A stretch of DNA of 64,000 bases from Halopseudomonas pelagia CL-AP6 (lineage in GTDB: Bacteria > Pseudomonadota > Gammaproteobacteria > Pseudomonadales > Pseudomonadaceae): assembly GCF_000410875.1 (NCBI RefSeq), contig NZ_AROI01000023.1, positions 1 to 64,000 on the forward strand, given 5' to 3'. The position numbers were made by a program, and so were the translations under genes. The notes beneath the pieces are model-generated. The model saw only the letters and a list, made by a program, of their open reading frames with translations. It was not told the origin of the DNA and ran no database searches. Numbering within the stretch: the first letter of the stretch is position 1; every line of letters starts with the position of its first letter. This document shows, piece after piece, positions 19,268 to 27,787 of the stretch.

Positions 19268-19651
19268 ATGGATTGGTATCTTGAAGTACTGAGAAAATAC
19301 GCCGTATTCAGCGGTCGAGCGCGGCGCAAGGAATACTGGTTTTTTGCCTTGTTCAATATGCTCGCCATGCTGGTGCTGTCATTTGTCGACGGCATGATCG
19401 GACTCTACAGCATGGAGGCTGGCATGGGGCTGTTAAGCGGCATTTACGCGCTGGCGATTCTTATCCCCAGTCTCGCGGTAACCGTGCGGCGGCTGCACGA
19501 TATTAGCCGTAGCGGCTGGTGGATACTGATTGCCTTTATACCGCTGATTGGCGCGCTGGTATTGCTGGTCTTTACCGTGCTCGACAGTAAGCCAGGCAGC
19601 AACCAATACGGCCCTGACCCCAAGGGCATGGATGGCGAAACGCTCGCCTGA
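19268..19651 (+). CDS. DUF805 family inner-membrane protein
   Basis: A protein of 127 aa. It begins with the DUF805 hallmark W-Y-L-x-V-L-R-K-Y-x-x-F-x-G-R-A-R-R-K-E-Y-W, then three or four membrane helices, and ends with KPGSNQYGPDPKG. AAGGAG (19256-19261) precedes the start. The family is widespread and has no established function. It stands upstream of the PLD-like gene by 41 bp; a shared transcript is possible. Confidence 0.9.
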   Translation: MDWYLEVLRKYAVFSGRARRKEYWFFALFNMLAMLVLSFVDGMIGLYSMEAGMGLLSGIYALAILIPSLAVTVRRLHDISRSGWWILIAFIPLIGALVLLVFTVLDSKPGSNQYGPDPKGMDGETLA

Positions 19652-19692
19652 TCGTCCCGCGAGCGAGCAACCGCTCGCTCTTCCCCCGAGTA

Positions 19693-21159
19693 ATGTGCAT
19701 GCCCTCACCGCTCTTCTTCGTCCGCCGCCGGTCAAGCTACCGGCCATTACGCTGGATCGTGTTAGCAGGTCTTTGCGTTTGGCTACTGGCGAGCGGTTGC
19801 CAGGCGTTTCAACCGCTACCCCCGGGGTTATCGAACAGCCCACCGCTGCGCGAAGCGCAGGATGTCGGCTTACTGATTGACCAAACCTATGTGACCAGCG
19901 AACAGCAGCGCGTCAGCGAGCAACAGGTATTCGACGAGGTGCTGGACCTGATAAGCCAGGCTCGAAAACTGATCGTCGTAGATATGTTTTTGTTCAATGA
20001 CTTCGCCGGCCAGGATAGCTATCGGCCCCTTTCGGCACAGCTGACGGAAAGTCTGTTACAGGCACGCTCACGCCATCCGAACATGCCCATCGTGGTCATC
20101 ACCGACCCGTTCAATACACTCTACGGTGGCGTGCACAATGCCCACCTGCAGGCGCTGGAAGACGGCGGCGTGACGCTGGTGATGACCGACATCGGCCAAC
20201 TCCCGGCGTCCAATCCAGTATGGTCGGGTATCTGGCGCCTGTGTTGCAGCTACCTGGGCAACGATGCACAAAGCGGCTGGGTACCCAATCCGGTCGGTGC
20301 AGGCAAAGTCACGCTGCGCAGCTATCTGCACCTGCTCAACTTCCGCGCCAACCACCGCAAGACGCTGATTGTCGATGAGGGTGACAGCTGGACCGGACTG
20401 GTCACTTCAGGCAACCCACATGACGCCAGCAGCCGACATAGCAACAATGCCCTGCGCTTCAGTGGCGCTGCGGCGCTGGACCTGCTGGCCAGCGAGGCGG
20501 CGGTCCTGCACTTTTCCTCTGAGATAGAGACCTCTGACTGGCCGAGCCCGCCACCAGCCACCGCCAACGAAGGCGCACAGCTGCAGGTTTTGACCGAGGC
20601 GGCGATACGTGACGCGCTGCTGGAATTGATCGACAGTGCGCAACCGGGTGACCGGCTTGATCTGGAAGTATTCTATTTCTCCCATCGCCCATTGATTGAA
20701 GCGCTGATCCGCGCGCAGCAGCGGGGCGTGCAATTGCGCGTGTTGATGGATGCTAACCGTGACGCTTTCGGCCGGGAGAAGAACGGCGTGCCTAACCGGC
20801 AGGTTGCCTGGGAGCTGCACAAGACCGGGATCGAGGTGCGTTGGTGCGCCACCCAGGGCGAGCAGTGCCACCGCAAATGGCTGCGGCTGGATCGCGCCGA
20901 TGGCACCAGCGAGCTGATTAGCGGCTCAGCCAATTTTACCCGGCGCAATCTGGACGACCTGAACCTGGAAACCAGCGTGAGGCTACTGGCGCCAGCCCAA
21001 CAGGCTGTCATGCACGCGGCACGCGAACAATTTGAACGTAGCTGGAATAACCCGAATGGCGAGCAGCACAGCCTGCCCTACGCCGACTTTGCCGACCACT
21101 CACGCTGGCGTTATGCGCTTTACCGGTTTATGGAGTTTTCCGGGATATCGACGTTCTAG
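19693..21159 (+). CDS. Phospholipase D-like lipoprotein (cardiolipin-synthase-related)
   Basis: A protein of 488 aa with two HKD motifs: HRKTLIVD (His221, Lys223, Asp228) and HRKWLRLD (His393, Lys395, Asp400), each with the following G-S/N-x-N segment (GNPHD; GSANFTRRN). An N-terminal hydrophobic segment ends ASGC (Cys36), suggesting a lipid-anchored periplasmic enzyme rather than the usual membrane cardiolipin synthase. It could transfer or hydrolyse phosphatidyl groups. The next in-frame ATG is 19699; either start keeps the signal. Confidence 0.85.
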   Translation: MCMPSPLFFVRRRSSYRPLRWIVLAGLCVWLLASGCQAFQPLPPGLSNSPPLREAQDVGLLIDQTYVTSEQQRVSEQQVFDEVLDLISQARKLIVVDMFLFNDFAGQDSYRPLSAQLTESLLQARSRHPNMPIVVITDPFNTLYGGVHNAHLQALEDGGVTLVMTDIGQLPASNPVWSGIWRLCCSYLGNDAQSGWVPNPVGAGKVTLRSYLHLLNFRANHRKTLIVDEGDSWTGLVTSGNPHDASSRHSNNALRFSGAAALDLLASEAAVLHFSSEIETSDWPSPPPATANEGAQLQVLTEAAIRDALLELIDSAQPGDRLDLEVFYFSHRPLIEALIRAQQRGVQLRVLMDANRDAFGREKNGVPNRQVAWELHKTGIEVRWCATQGEQCHRKWLRLDRADGTSELISGSANFTRRNLDDLNLETSVRLLAPAQQAVMHAAREQFERSWNNPNGEQHSLPYADFADHSRWRYALYRFMEFSGISTF

Positions 21160-21179
21160 GCGCCAGCAGAGGCTGGCGC
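21160..21179. repeat. Perfect hairpin after the PLD gene
   Basis: GCGCCAGC - AGAG - GCTGGCGC directly follows the stop codon. It lacks a T-tract on either strand, so it may stabilise the mRNA 3' end rather than act as an intrinsic terminator. Confidence 0.65.
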
Positions 21180-21180
21180 G

Positions 21181-21232
21181 GCGGCAAGCAAAAGTAGCGT
21201 CCCTGCCTTTTTTGAAGCCTGAAGCTTGCCGC
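21181..21232. repeat. Inverted repeat between PLD gene and gabT
   Basis: GCGGCAAGC at 21181-21189 is matched by GCTTGCCGC at 21224-21232, with a T6 run between. The right part (GAAGCTTGCCGCTTGTAGC) resembles intergenic repeats often seen in pseudomonads. Probably a 3' boundary element for the two convergent genes. Confidence 0.45.
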
Positions 21233-21239
21233 TTGTAGC

Positions 21240-22520
21240 TCAGTTGCCCCCTAGCTCGGCAAAACACGCAGCGACGATATCCATCCCCGCCTGCACTTCC
21301 ATATCGCTGGCCGTGAGCGGCACCAGAATACGGATCACATTGCCGTACTGGCCGCAGGACAGCAGGATCAAGCCCTTATCACGGGCCAGCGCTACTACCT
21401 TGGCAGCCAGTTCGGCGTCCGGCCGGCACTCGGGAGTGAAGAGTTCGCATGCAACCATTGCACCCAGGCCACGCACATCACCAATGCGCTTGTCCTGCGT
21501 GGCAATGTCACGCAACCGACCCATGATCATCTCGCCCAGGGTGCAACTGCGCGCGAGTAAATTCTCTTCCTCGAACACTTCGATAACCGCCAGCGCCGCA
21601 GCGCAGGCCAGCGGATTACCCGCGTAGGTGCCACCTAAGCCGCCAGGCGCAATCGCGTCCATCAACTCGGCACGACCGCAGACCCCAGCGACCGGAAAGC
21701 CACCGGCAATCGACTTGGCAAAAGTGGTCAGGTCCGGCGCGACACCCATCTGCTCCATCGCAAAGAAAGTGCCGGTACGCCCCGCACCGCTCTGCACCTC
21801 ATCAGCCACCAGCACAATGCCATGCAGATCGCAGAGTTCGCGCAGCTTCTTCATAAACGCCGGGCTGGCAACGTAAAAACCACCTTCACCCTGTACTGGT
21901 TCGATAACGATCGCAGCAATATCCCGCGGTTCGGCATCGTTCTTGAAAATGCGCTCGATGCTGGCAATCGCGTCATCATCACTGACGCCATGTAACGGAC
22001 AGGGAAACTGTGCGCGGTAGACACCACCGGGCATCAGGCCCATACCCGCAGAATAGGGCGAGACCTTGCCGTTCATCGATAGCGTCATCATCGTCCGACC
22101 GTGGTAGCCACCGGTAAACGCAATCACACCCGCGCGCCCGGTCGCCGCCCGAGCGATCTTTACCGCATTTTCCAGTGCTTCGGAGCCCGTGGTCACCAGC
22201 AGCGTCTTCTTGGCAAAGTCGCCGGGCACCAGGCTGTTGAGCTTTTCGCACAGCGCCACATAGGGCTCGTACGCCAGTACCTGGAAGCAGGTATGGGTAA
22301 ACTGCTCCATCTGCCTTTTCACCGCGTCCATCACCTTGGGATGTCGATGGCCGGTATTGAGCACGGCGATACCGCCGGCGAAATCAATATACTGACGGCC
22401 TTCGACGTCCCAGACAGTGGCGTTTTCCGCACGCTGCACGAATATCGGGTGGATCTGGCTGACGCCACGGGCGACCGCATCGTGCCGGCGCTGCATCAAG
22501 GATTCATTGGTCTTGCTCAT
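21240..22520 (-). CDS. gabT: 4-aminobutyrate--2-oxoglutarate aminotransferase
   Basis: A protein of 426 aa from ATG 22520, chosen because GGAGG lies 6 nt upstream. It is a class III PLP aminotransferase with TGSEALENAVKIARA, the phosphate/ring-binding IVIEPVQGEGGF and VADEVQSGAGRTG (Asp240), and the Schiff-base lysine in FAKSIAGGFP (Lys269). It converts GABA to succinate semialdehyde. It lies 36 bp after gabD on the same strand, the order gabD-gabT being the usual Pseudomonas arrangement. Confidence 0.96.
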   Translation of the reverse strand: MSKTNESLMQRRHDAVARGVSQIHPIFVQRAENATVWDVEGRQYIDFAGGIAVLNTGHRHPKVMDAVKRQMEQFTHTCFQVLAYEPYVALCEKLNSLVPGDFAKKTLLVTTGSEALENAVKIARAATGRAGVIAFTGGYHGRTMMTLSMNGKVSPYSAGMGLMPGGVYRAQFPCPLHGVSDDDAIASIERIFKNDAEPRDIAAIVIEPVQGEGGFYVASPAFMKKLRELCDLHGIVLVADEVQSGAGRTGTFFAMEQMGVAPDLTTFAKSIAGGFPVAGVCGRAELMDAIAPGGLGGTYAGNPLACAAALAVIEVFEEENLLARSCTLGEMIMGRLRDIATQDKRIGDVRGLGAMVACELFTPECRPDAELAAKVVALARDKGLILLSCGQYGNVIRILVPLTASDMEVQAGMDIVAACFAELGGN

Positions 22521-22556
22521 ATTCAACCTCCAACAGTGCTGACCCTGAAGCAGGGC

Positions 22557-24017
22557 TCAGATGCCACCCAGGCACAGGTATTTGATTTCGACGTACTCAT
22601 CGATGCCGTGCCTGGACCCTTCGCGGCCCAGCCCGGAGGATTTCATCCCGCCAAAAGGCGCCACCTCGGTGGAAATCAGGCCGGTATTAATACCCACCAT
22701 GCCGTATTCCAATGCCTCGGCGACCCGGAAAGCCCGGCTCAGATCGCGCGCATAGAAATAAGCTGCCAAGCCGAACTCAGTATCGTTGGCCTGGTGTATC
22801 ACATCCTCTTCATCGCTGAAACGGAACAGCGGAGCCAGCGGGCCGAAGGTTTCCTCACGGGCCACCAGCATGCTGCTGTCGATATCCGCCAGCACCGTAG
22901 GCTCAAAGAAAAAACCGCCCAATTCATGGGGCTTGCCGCCGATCAGCACCTTGGCGCCCTTGTCGGTCGCGTCTTGCAAATGCTGTTGCACCTTGGTCAC
23001 CGCCGCCGCGTTGATCAGCGGCCCAGTGGTCACGTCTGCAGACGCACCGTCACCGACCTTGAGCTTTTTCACCGCCTCGACCAGCTTGGCGGCGAACGCA
23101 TCGTAAACCCCGTCCTGCACATAAATACGGTTGGCGCAGACACAGGTTTGGCCGGCGTTGCGGTACTTGGAAATCATCGCGCCTTCAACCGCCGCATCCA
23201 GATCAGCGTCATCAAACACGATAAAGGGCGCATTGCCGCCCAGTTCCAGCGATAGCTTTTTCAGCGTCGGCGCACACTGCTCCATCAGCTTGATACCCAC
23301 CCCGGTGGAGCCGGTAAACGACAGTTTGCGCACAATCGGATTGCGGCACAGTTCGCCTCCCACCGCGATGGCATTGTCGACATCCGCGGTAATCACACTG
23401 AAAAGGCCGGCCGGCAAGCCAGCCTGCTCTGCCAGTGCAGCCAGAGCCAGTGCGGAGAAGGGCGTTTGCGGAGCGGGCTTGAGCACCATAGCGCACCCAG
23501 CAGCAAGCGCTGGCGCAGCCTTGCGGGTGATCATTGCCGCCGGGAAGTTCCACGGGGTGATTGCCGCTGTCACGCCCACCGGCTCTTTCTGCACGATGAT
23601 GCGTTTGTCCGGTTGGTGGCCAGGGATGGTCTCGCCATACACGCGTTTGGCCTCTTCGGCGAACCATTCAATAAAGGAGGCGGCATAGGCGACTTCACCC
23701 CGGGCTTCAGCCAATGGCTTGCCCTGCTCTGCGGTCATGATGCGCGCCAGATCCTCCTGGTGCAGCATCATCAGATCGAACCACTTGCGCAACACTGCCG
23801 CCCGCTCCTTGGCCGTGCGTTTGCGCCAGGCCGGCTGGGCTGCCCGGGCGGCCTCGATGGCACGAATGGTTTCGTCCACACCCATATTCGGCACGCTGCC
23901 CAGCCGCTCGCCGTTGGCCGGGTTGAATATGTCAGTACGCGCGCCGAGATCGGCTTCACACCAATGGCCAGCTATAAAGGCTTGTTGCCGAAACAGATCC
24001 GGGGCGTGCAATTCCAT
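22557..24017 (-). CDS. gabD: Succinate-semialdehyde dehydrogenase (NADP+)
   Basis: A protein of 486 aa, the standard ALDH length. Catalytic residues are visible: Asn157 (TPWNFP), Lys180 (VLKPAPQTP), Glu258 (LELGGNAP) and Cys292 (NAGQTCVCANR). The double Cys around the nucleophile is typical of GabD. It oxidises succinate semialdehyde to succinate, completing the GABA shunt with GabT. A perfect palindrome lies 64 bp upstream of the start, and a MarR gene precedes it on the same strand. Confidence 0.96.
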   Translation of the reverse strand: MELHAPDLFRQQAFIAGHWCEADLGARTDIFNPANGERLGSVPNMGVDETIRAIEAARAAQPAWRKRTAKERAAVLRKWFDLMMLHQEDLARIMTAEQGKPLAEARGEVAYAASFIEWFAEEAKRVYGETIPGHQPDKRIIVQKEPVGVTAAITPWNFPAAMITRKAAPALAAGCAMVLKPAPQTPFSALALAALAEQAGLPAGLFSVITADVDNAIAVGGELCRNPIVRKLSFTGSTGVGIKLMEQCAPTLKKLSLELGGNAPFIVFDDADLDAAVEGAMISKYRNAGQTCVCANRIYVQDGVYDAFAAKLVEAVKKLKVGDGASADVTTGPLINAAAVTKVQQHLQDATDKGAKVLIGGKPHELGGFFFEPTVLADIDSSMLVAREETFGPLAPLFRFSDEEDVIHQANDTEFGLAAYFYARDLSRAFRVAEALEYGMVGINTGLISTEVAPFGGMKSSGLGREGSRHGIDEYVEIKYLCLGGI

Positions 24018-24080
24018 GATAATCCTCTCTGATAACCGGTAAAGCAGTCGCCCATCAGGCGTAATGCATTTACAACATAG

Positions 24081-24100
24081 ATGTTTGATATTTCAAACAT
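24081..24100. promoter_or_regulatory. Perfect palindrome upstream of gabD, candidate MarR operator
   Basis: ATGTTTGA - TATT - TCAAACAT has 8-bp perfect arms, AT-rich as expected for MarR-family sites. It lies 64-83 bp before the gabD start, in the promoter position, and the nearest regulator gene is the MarR protein at 24237. Binding is inferred. Confidence 0.55.
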
Positions 24101-24236
24101 GCTAAGGCGCAGAAAGGAATCAGGCAATAGCCCTAATCAAAAAATCGAGAATCGAAAACCGAAGGGAATGTTGTAACGCGGTGATGTCAGGCCGCGGTCC
24201 TTCGCAGCATAGCCATGGTGGCTGGCGCGTCTACGG

Positions 24237-24704
24237 TCAGGCCGCAGACTCGCTTTCAAACAATTCAGCCGGGCCGTGTTGATCGGCCTCAAGCAAACCG
24301 GCTACCCGTTGCAGGCTGGCCAGCATCATCAACTGCTCCCAATCGGGCAGCTTGCCAAAACGCTCAAGAAACGCCGCCGGTAACAACGCAGGCTCAGCCT
24401 GGATCGCAGCCGATCCCTTGACCGTCAAAGCCAGGTGGACTTTGCGCTTGTCACTCTTGCTACGGATGCGCTGCAGCAACTCACGGTTCTCAAGACGGTC
24501 AATAATGGTACTGAGCGTAGCCTGAGAGACGCTGACTTTCTTTGCCAGATCGCCGAGAGTACCTTCCCCCATCGCCTGGATGCTATGCATGATCAATAAT
24601 TGGATAGGAGTAAGACCACTATGCCGGCCCAAGCGCTTGGCATGTATTTCAGTAGCGCGCTGCAAGCGTCGCAACGCAAGGTAAAGGTCGTGCATCATAT
24701 ACAT
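24237..24704 (-). CDS. MarR-family transcriptional regulator
   Basis: A protein of 155 aa with the MarR winged-helix core: LTPIQLLIMHSIQAMGEGTL, then DLAKKVSVSQATLSTIIDRL (recognition helix) and a wing with IRSKSDKRKVHLALTVKG. The start 24704 is supported by GGGAG at 6-nt spacing. It lies 219 bp upstream of gabD on the same strand. The likely target is the gabDT promoter palindrome; autoregulation cannot be judged, since the same palindrome is not seen upstream of this gene. Confidence 0.92.
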   Translation of the reverse strand: MYMMHDLYLALRRLQRATEIHAKRLGRHSGLTPIQLLIMHSIQAMGEGTLGDLAKKVSVSQATLSTIIDRLENRELLQRIRSKSDKRKVHLALTVKGSAAIQAEPALLPAAFLERFGKLPDWEQLMMLASLQRVAGLLEADQHGPAELFESESAA

Positions 24705-25150
24705 GCTCAGCTCCCGGCCGCACTCTCAATCGAGGGCGCATTTTGCCATAAAGTCTAAATATTACAGTAGTAACTAGATTTCTGGGTGCGGGGGTATCAA
24801 GCGCCCATCTAAACCCAGCTATTGCGATAAATCCAGTTTTTCGTCTGGCTAGATTACAACAAATTTATTTTTACTTCAAAATAGTTTGCTGCGACTCAAG
24901 CCCCTGCATAAGCCGACCAGCCTGACTATTCTCGCCGGCTTTTATCAGATGTGGCAGTACCGCTAAATGCGCTTCGATAAACCGCCCACCACCGCAGGGC
25001 CCTAGAGCACCAGTAAATACTGCGCCAGCCCTTGCACACCCGTCTGTGCATAAGCTTGTGCATAAGTTGTGTAAACCCAGCCAATGCAGGCCGCTTAAGC
25101 CAGTGCGCTACTTTTTGCGCATCGGTGCGCCAACCCTTGCTCACATTTCC

Positions 25151-25164
25151 GTGACCAAGGTCAC
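25151..25164. promoter_or_regulatory. Palindrome upstream of the hcp sigma-54 element, candidate enhancer site
   Basis: GTGACC - AA - GGTCAC, perfect 6-bp arms. Its centre lies about 95 bp before the transcription start predicted from the -24/-12 element, the usual place for a bacterial enhancer-binding protein. Confidence 0.45.
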
Positions 25165-25227
25165 AGCAGCGCTTCCCTACTTTGACGGCTACCCATAAGC
25201 AATTGATTTAAATGGATTTAAAAATGA

Positions 25228-25243
25228 TGGCACGGGCCTTGTA
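25228..25243 (+). promoter_or_regulatory. Sigma-54-like promoter for hcp
   Basis: TGGCACGGGCCTTGTA has a perfect TGGCACG -24 block and TTGT at -12, where the consensus is TTGC. Spacing between GG and GT is the required 10 nt. The predicted start of transcription is near 25253, 44 nt before the hcp ATG. In pseudomonads several hcp/T6SS loci depend on RpoN. Confidence 0.62.
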
Positions 25244-25296
25244 ATGATTAGAGCTTCCGGACACCCAGTCCAATCCACCAGGCAAGGAGAGCTATA

Positions 25297-25815
25297 ATGC
25301 CAACACCCGCATATATGTCCATCGAAGGTACCAAGCAAGGTCTGATCACTGCCGGCACCTTTACCGAAGATTCGGTAGGCAACATTTTCCAGGAAGGTCA
25401 TGAAGACCAGATTCTGGTTCAGGCCTTTGATCACCAAGTCATCATTCCACGCGATCCGCAATCGGGTCAGCCCACCGGCCAGCGCGTGCACAAACCGCTG
25501 ATGATCACCAAGGTCTTTGACAAGTCTTCCCCGCTGATTTTCAACGCCTTGACCTCCGGCGAGCGTCTGAGCAGCTGCCGTCTGGAGTGGTTCCGCACCT
25601 CTTCTACCGGAACCCAGGAGCACTACTTCACCATCGAACTGCAAGACGCCATCATCGTCGACGTGCAGTCGCATATGCCGAACTGCCAGGATCCGGCTCA
25701 GTCCCATTTTACCCACCTGGAAGATGTGTACTTCACTTACCGCAAGATTGTCTGGACCCATGAAGTCTCCGGCACGTCCGGCTCTGACGACTGGCGCACG
25801 CCGATTTCCGCGTAA
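25297..25815 (+). CDS. hcp: Hcp family type VI secretion tube protein (orphan)
   Basis: A protein of 172 aa with the Hcp pattern: MPTPAYMSIEGTKQGLI at the start, GHEDQILVQAFDHQV, SGQPTGQRVHKP and YRKIVWTHEVSG near the end. Hcp forms stacked hexameric rings of the secreted T6SS tube and can carry effectors. AAGGAGA precedes ATG. No tss, vgrG, immunity or effector gene is adjacent; the flanks are a MarR regulator and an osmoprotectant operon. So it is an orphan copy closed by its own terminator, relying on a T6SS elsewhere. Confidence 0.95.
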   Translation: MPTPAYMSIEGTKQGLITAGTFTEDSVGNIFQEGHEDQILVQAFDHQVIIPRDPQSGQPTGQRVHKPLMITKVFDKSSPLIFNALTSGERLSSCRLEWFRTSSTGTQEHYFTIELQDAIIVDVQSHMPNCQDPAQSHFTHLEDVYFTYRKIVWTHEVSGTSGSDDWRTPISA

Positions 25816-25832
25816 GTCGTAAGCGTTTTATC

Positions 25833-25865
25833 GACATCAGCCGGCCCTCCCGGCTGATGTCTTTT
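25833..25865 (+). terminator. Rho-independent terminator after hcp
   Basis: Perfect 12-bp stem GACATCAGCCGG / CCGGCTGATGTC with a 5-nt loop, then TTTT. It makes hcp a single-gene unit. Confidence 0.88.
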
Positions 25866-26001
25866 ACCCGCCTCTTTCCCCAACTAACTACACAACCAAC
25901 CTGCCATTTTTAAACGCAACTCTAAGCCCGACAGCCTGTCCATACCTTAGCAACAGGGCGAAACAGCCCACTTACACTCACCCCCTAAAAAGGGCGTCAG
26001 T

Positions 26002-27774
26002 ATGTGCGGAATTGCAGGAGAGTTTCGTTTTGATGGATTGCCGGCAGACATGGCGACCCTGGACCGTATCACCCGCCACATGGCCCAGCGCGGCCCGGAC
26101 GCGTCGGGGCTTTGGGCGCAAGGAAGCCTGGGGCTGGGCCATCGCAGACTCAAGATCATGGACCTTGCTGAAGCCTCCGGGCAGCCGATGGTGGATGCCG
26201 AAGCAGGCTTGTCGTTGGTATTCAACGGCGCCATCTATAACTACCCGCAACTGCGCGCCGAACTGGAGGGCCTGGGCTACCGGTTCTTTTCTGGCGGCGA
26301 TACCGAAGTGGTACTCAAGGGCTTCCATGCCTGGGGCGAGAAATTATTGCCGCGCCTCAACGGCATGTTCGCCATGGCCATCTGGGAGCGCGATACCCAT
26401 CGGCTGTTTCTTGCGCGTGACCGCCTGGGCATCAAGCCGCTGTATTTGAACCGCACGGATCAGCGTCTGCGCTTTGCTTCCAGCCTGACCGCGTTACTGC
26501 AAGGCGACGGCGTTGATACCAGCATCAACCCGGTCGCGCTGAATCATTATCTGTCTTTCCACGCCGTAGTACCGCCGCCGCTGACCCTGCTCAACGGCAT
26601 AGAGAAACTGCCGCCCGGCCATTGGATGCGCGTGGAAAGCGACGGCAGCAGTCAGCAGCAGCGTTGGTGGGATCTGGAATACGGTGCCTGTGCCGACGAA
26701 CAGTCGTTGTCCTTTGATGACTGGCAAGAGCGGGTGCTCGATAGCCTGCGCGCCTCGGTTAAACGGCGCAACCTGGCGGCGGTGGATGTCGGCGTGCTCC
26801 TCTCCGGCGGCGTCGACTCCAGCCTGCTGGTCGGTCTGCTACGCGAAGCCGGCGCGGAAAAATTGCAGACCTTCTCTATCGGCTTTGCCGACGTTAACGG
26901 CGAGGCGGGAAACGAGTTTCAATATTCGGATCTGATTGCTGAGCACTTCGCCACCGAGCATCACCAGTTGATGATCCCCGAGCAAGAAATCATCGCACAA
27001 CTACCCAGCGCCATCGGCGCGATGAATGAGCCTATGGTCAGCCATGACTGTATCGCCTTCTACCTGCTTTCGCGCGAAGTCAGCCAGCACTGCAAGGTGG
27101 TACAGAGCGGCCAAGGCGCAGATGAGATTTTTGCCGGCTACCATTGGTATCCGCAGGTGGACCAAGCAGCCGATCCGGTCGCCGCCTACCAACAGGCCTT
27201 TATGGATCGCAGCTTCGCGGAATACCAGCAAACCGTCAGCCCAGGCTGGGCCAAACACGACTATGCCGGCGATTTTATTCGCGAACATTTTGCCCAACCG
27301 GGCGCGAACAGCGGCCTGGACAAGGCCCTGCGCCTGGACACCAAGGTGATGCTGGTCGATGACCCGGTCAAGCGCGTGGATAACATGACCATGGCCTGGG
27401 GCCTGGAAGCGCGCGTGCCCTTCCTTGACCACGAGGTGGTAGAGCTGGCAGCTCGTGTGCCCGGCCGCTTCAAGCTGCCCGACAATGGCAAATATGTGCT
27501 CAAGGAAGCCTCGCGCAAGGTGATTCCCGCCGCAGTGATCGACCGGCCCAAGGGTTATTTTCCGGTGCCCGGCCTGAAATACCTGGAAGGCTCCACCCTG
27601 GACTGGGTCACAGAATCGCTTACCAGCCAGCGCGCCCTTGAGCGCGGCCTGTTCAATCCCGGTTATATCGACACCTTGCTCAGCGATCCCAAGGCGCACA
27701 TCACGCCATTGCGCGGCTCCAAACTGTGGCAGCTGGCGATGTTGGGCTTGTGGCTTGATGCGCACAATCTGTAA
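26002..27774 (+). CDS. asnO: N-acetylglutaminylglutamine amidotransferase (AsnB-like)
   Basis: A protein of 590 aa. The N-terminal class II glutaminase domain begins MCGIAGE (nucleophile Cys2), with FNGAIYNY and GGDTEV. The C-terminal synthetase domain has the pyrophosphate loop LLSGGVDSSLL (268-274 SGGVDSS). General asparagine synthetases look the same, but the next two genes identify the pathway: with Ngg it makes the osmoprotectant N-acetylglutaminylglutamine amide. It adds the terminal amide. First gene of a three-gene operon, 13 bp before the next. Confidence 0.93.
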   Translation: MCGIAGEFRFDGLPADMATLDRITRHMAQRGPDASGLWAQGSLGLGHRRLKIMDLAEASGQPMVDAEAGLSLVFNGAIYNYPQLRAELEGLGYRFFSGGDTEVVLKGFHAWGEKLLPRLNGMFAMAIWERDTHRLFLARDRLGIKPLYLNRTDQRLRFASSLTALLQGDGVDTSINPVALNHYLSFHAVVPPPLTLLNGIEKLPPGHWMRVESDGSSQQQRWWDLEYGACADEQSLSFDDWQERVLDSLRASVKRRNLAAVDVGVLLSGGVDSSLLVGLLREAGAEKLQTFSIGFADVNGEAGNEFQYSDLIAEHFATEHHQLMIPEQEIIAQLPSAIGAMNEPMVSHDCIAFYLLSREVSQHCKVVQSGQGADEIFAGYHWYPQVDQAADPVAAYQQAFMDRSFAEYQQTVSPGWAKHDYAGDFIREHFAQPGANSGLDKALRLDTKVMLVDDPVKRVDNMTMAWGLEARVPFLDHEVVELAARVPGRFKLPDNGKYVLKEASRKVIPAAVIDRPKGYFPVPGLKYLEGSTLDWVTESLTSQRALERGLFNPGYIDTLLSDPKAHITPLRGSKLWQLAMLGLWLDAHNL

Positions 27775-27787
27775 GGAATGACTGACC

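Larger units (their letters stand above)
24705..25296. other. 592-nt intergenic region upstream of hcp
   Basis: Contains no ORF I would defend. It is AT-rich near 24740-24880, then has a tandem 10-mer TGTGCATAAG (25045-25054 and 25057-25066), a GTGACC-AA-GGTCAC palindrome (25151-25164) and a sigma-54-like element (25228-25243). It probably holds the MarR promoter on the left and hcp control on the right. Confidence 0.6.

Noticed and set aside
22101-23255. Plus-strand open frame (384 aa) spanning gabT and gabD
   Set aside because: Antisense to two well-conserved genes and crosses their junction; no start signal.
24926-25144. Minus-strand 72-aa open frame in the region upstream of hcp
   Set aside because: No ribosome binding site or recognisable domain; sits in apparently non-coding DNA.
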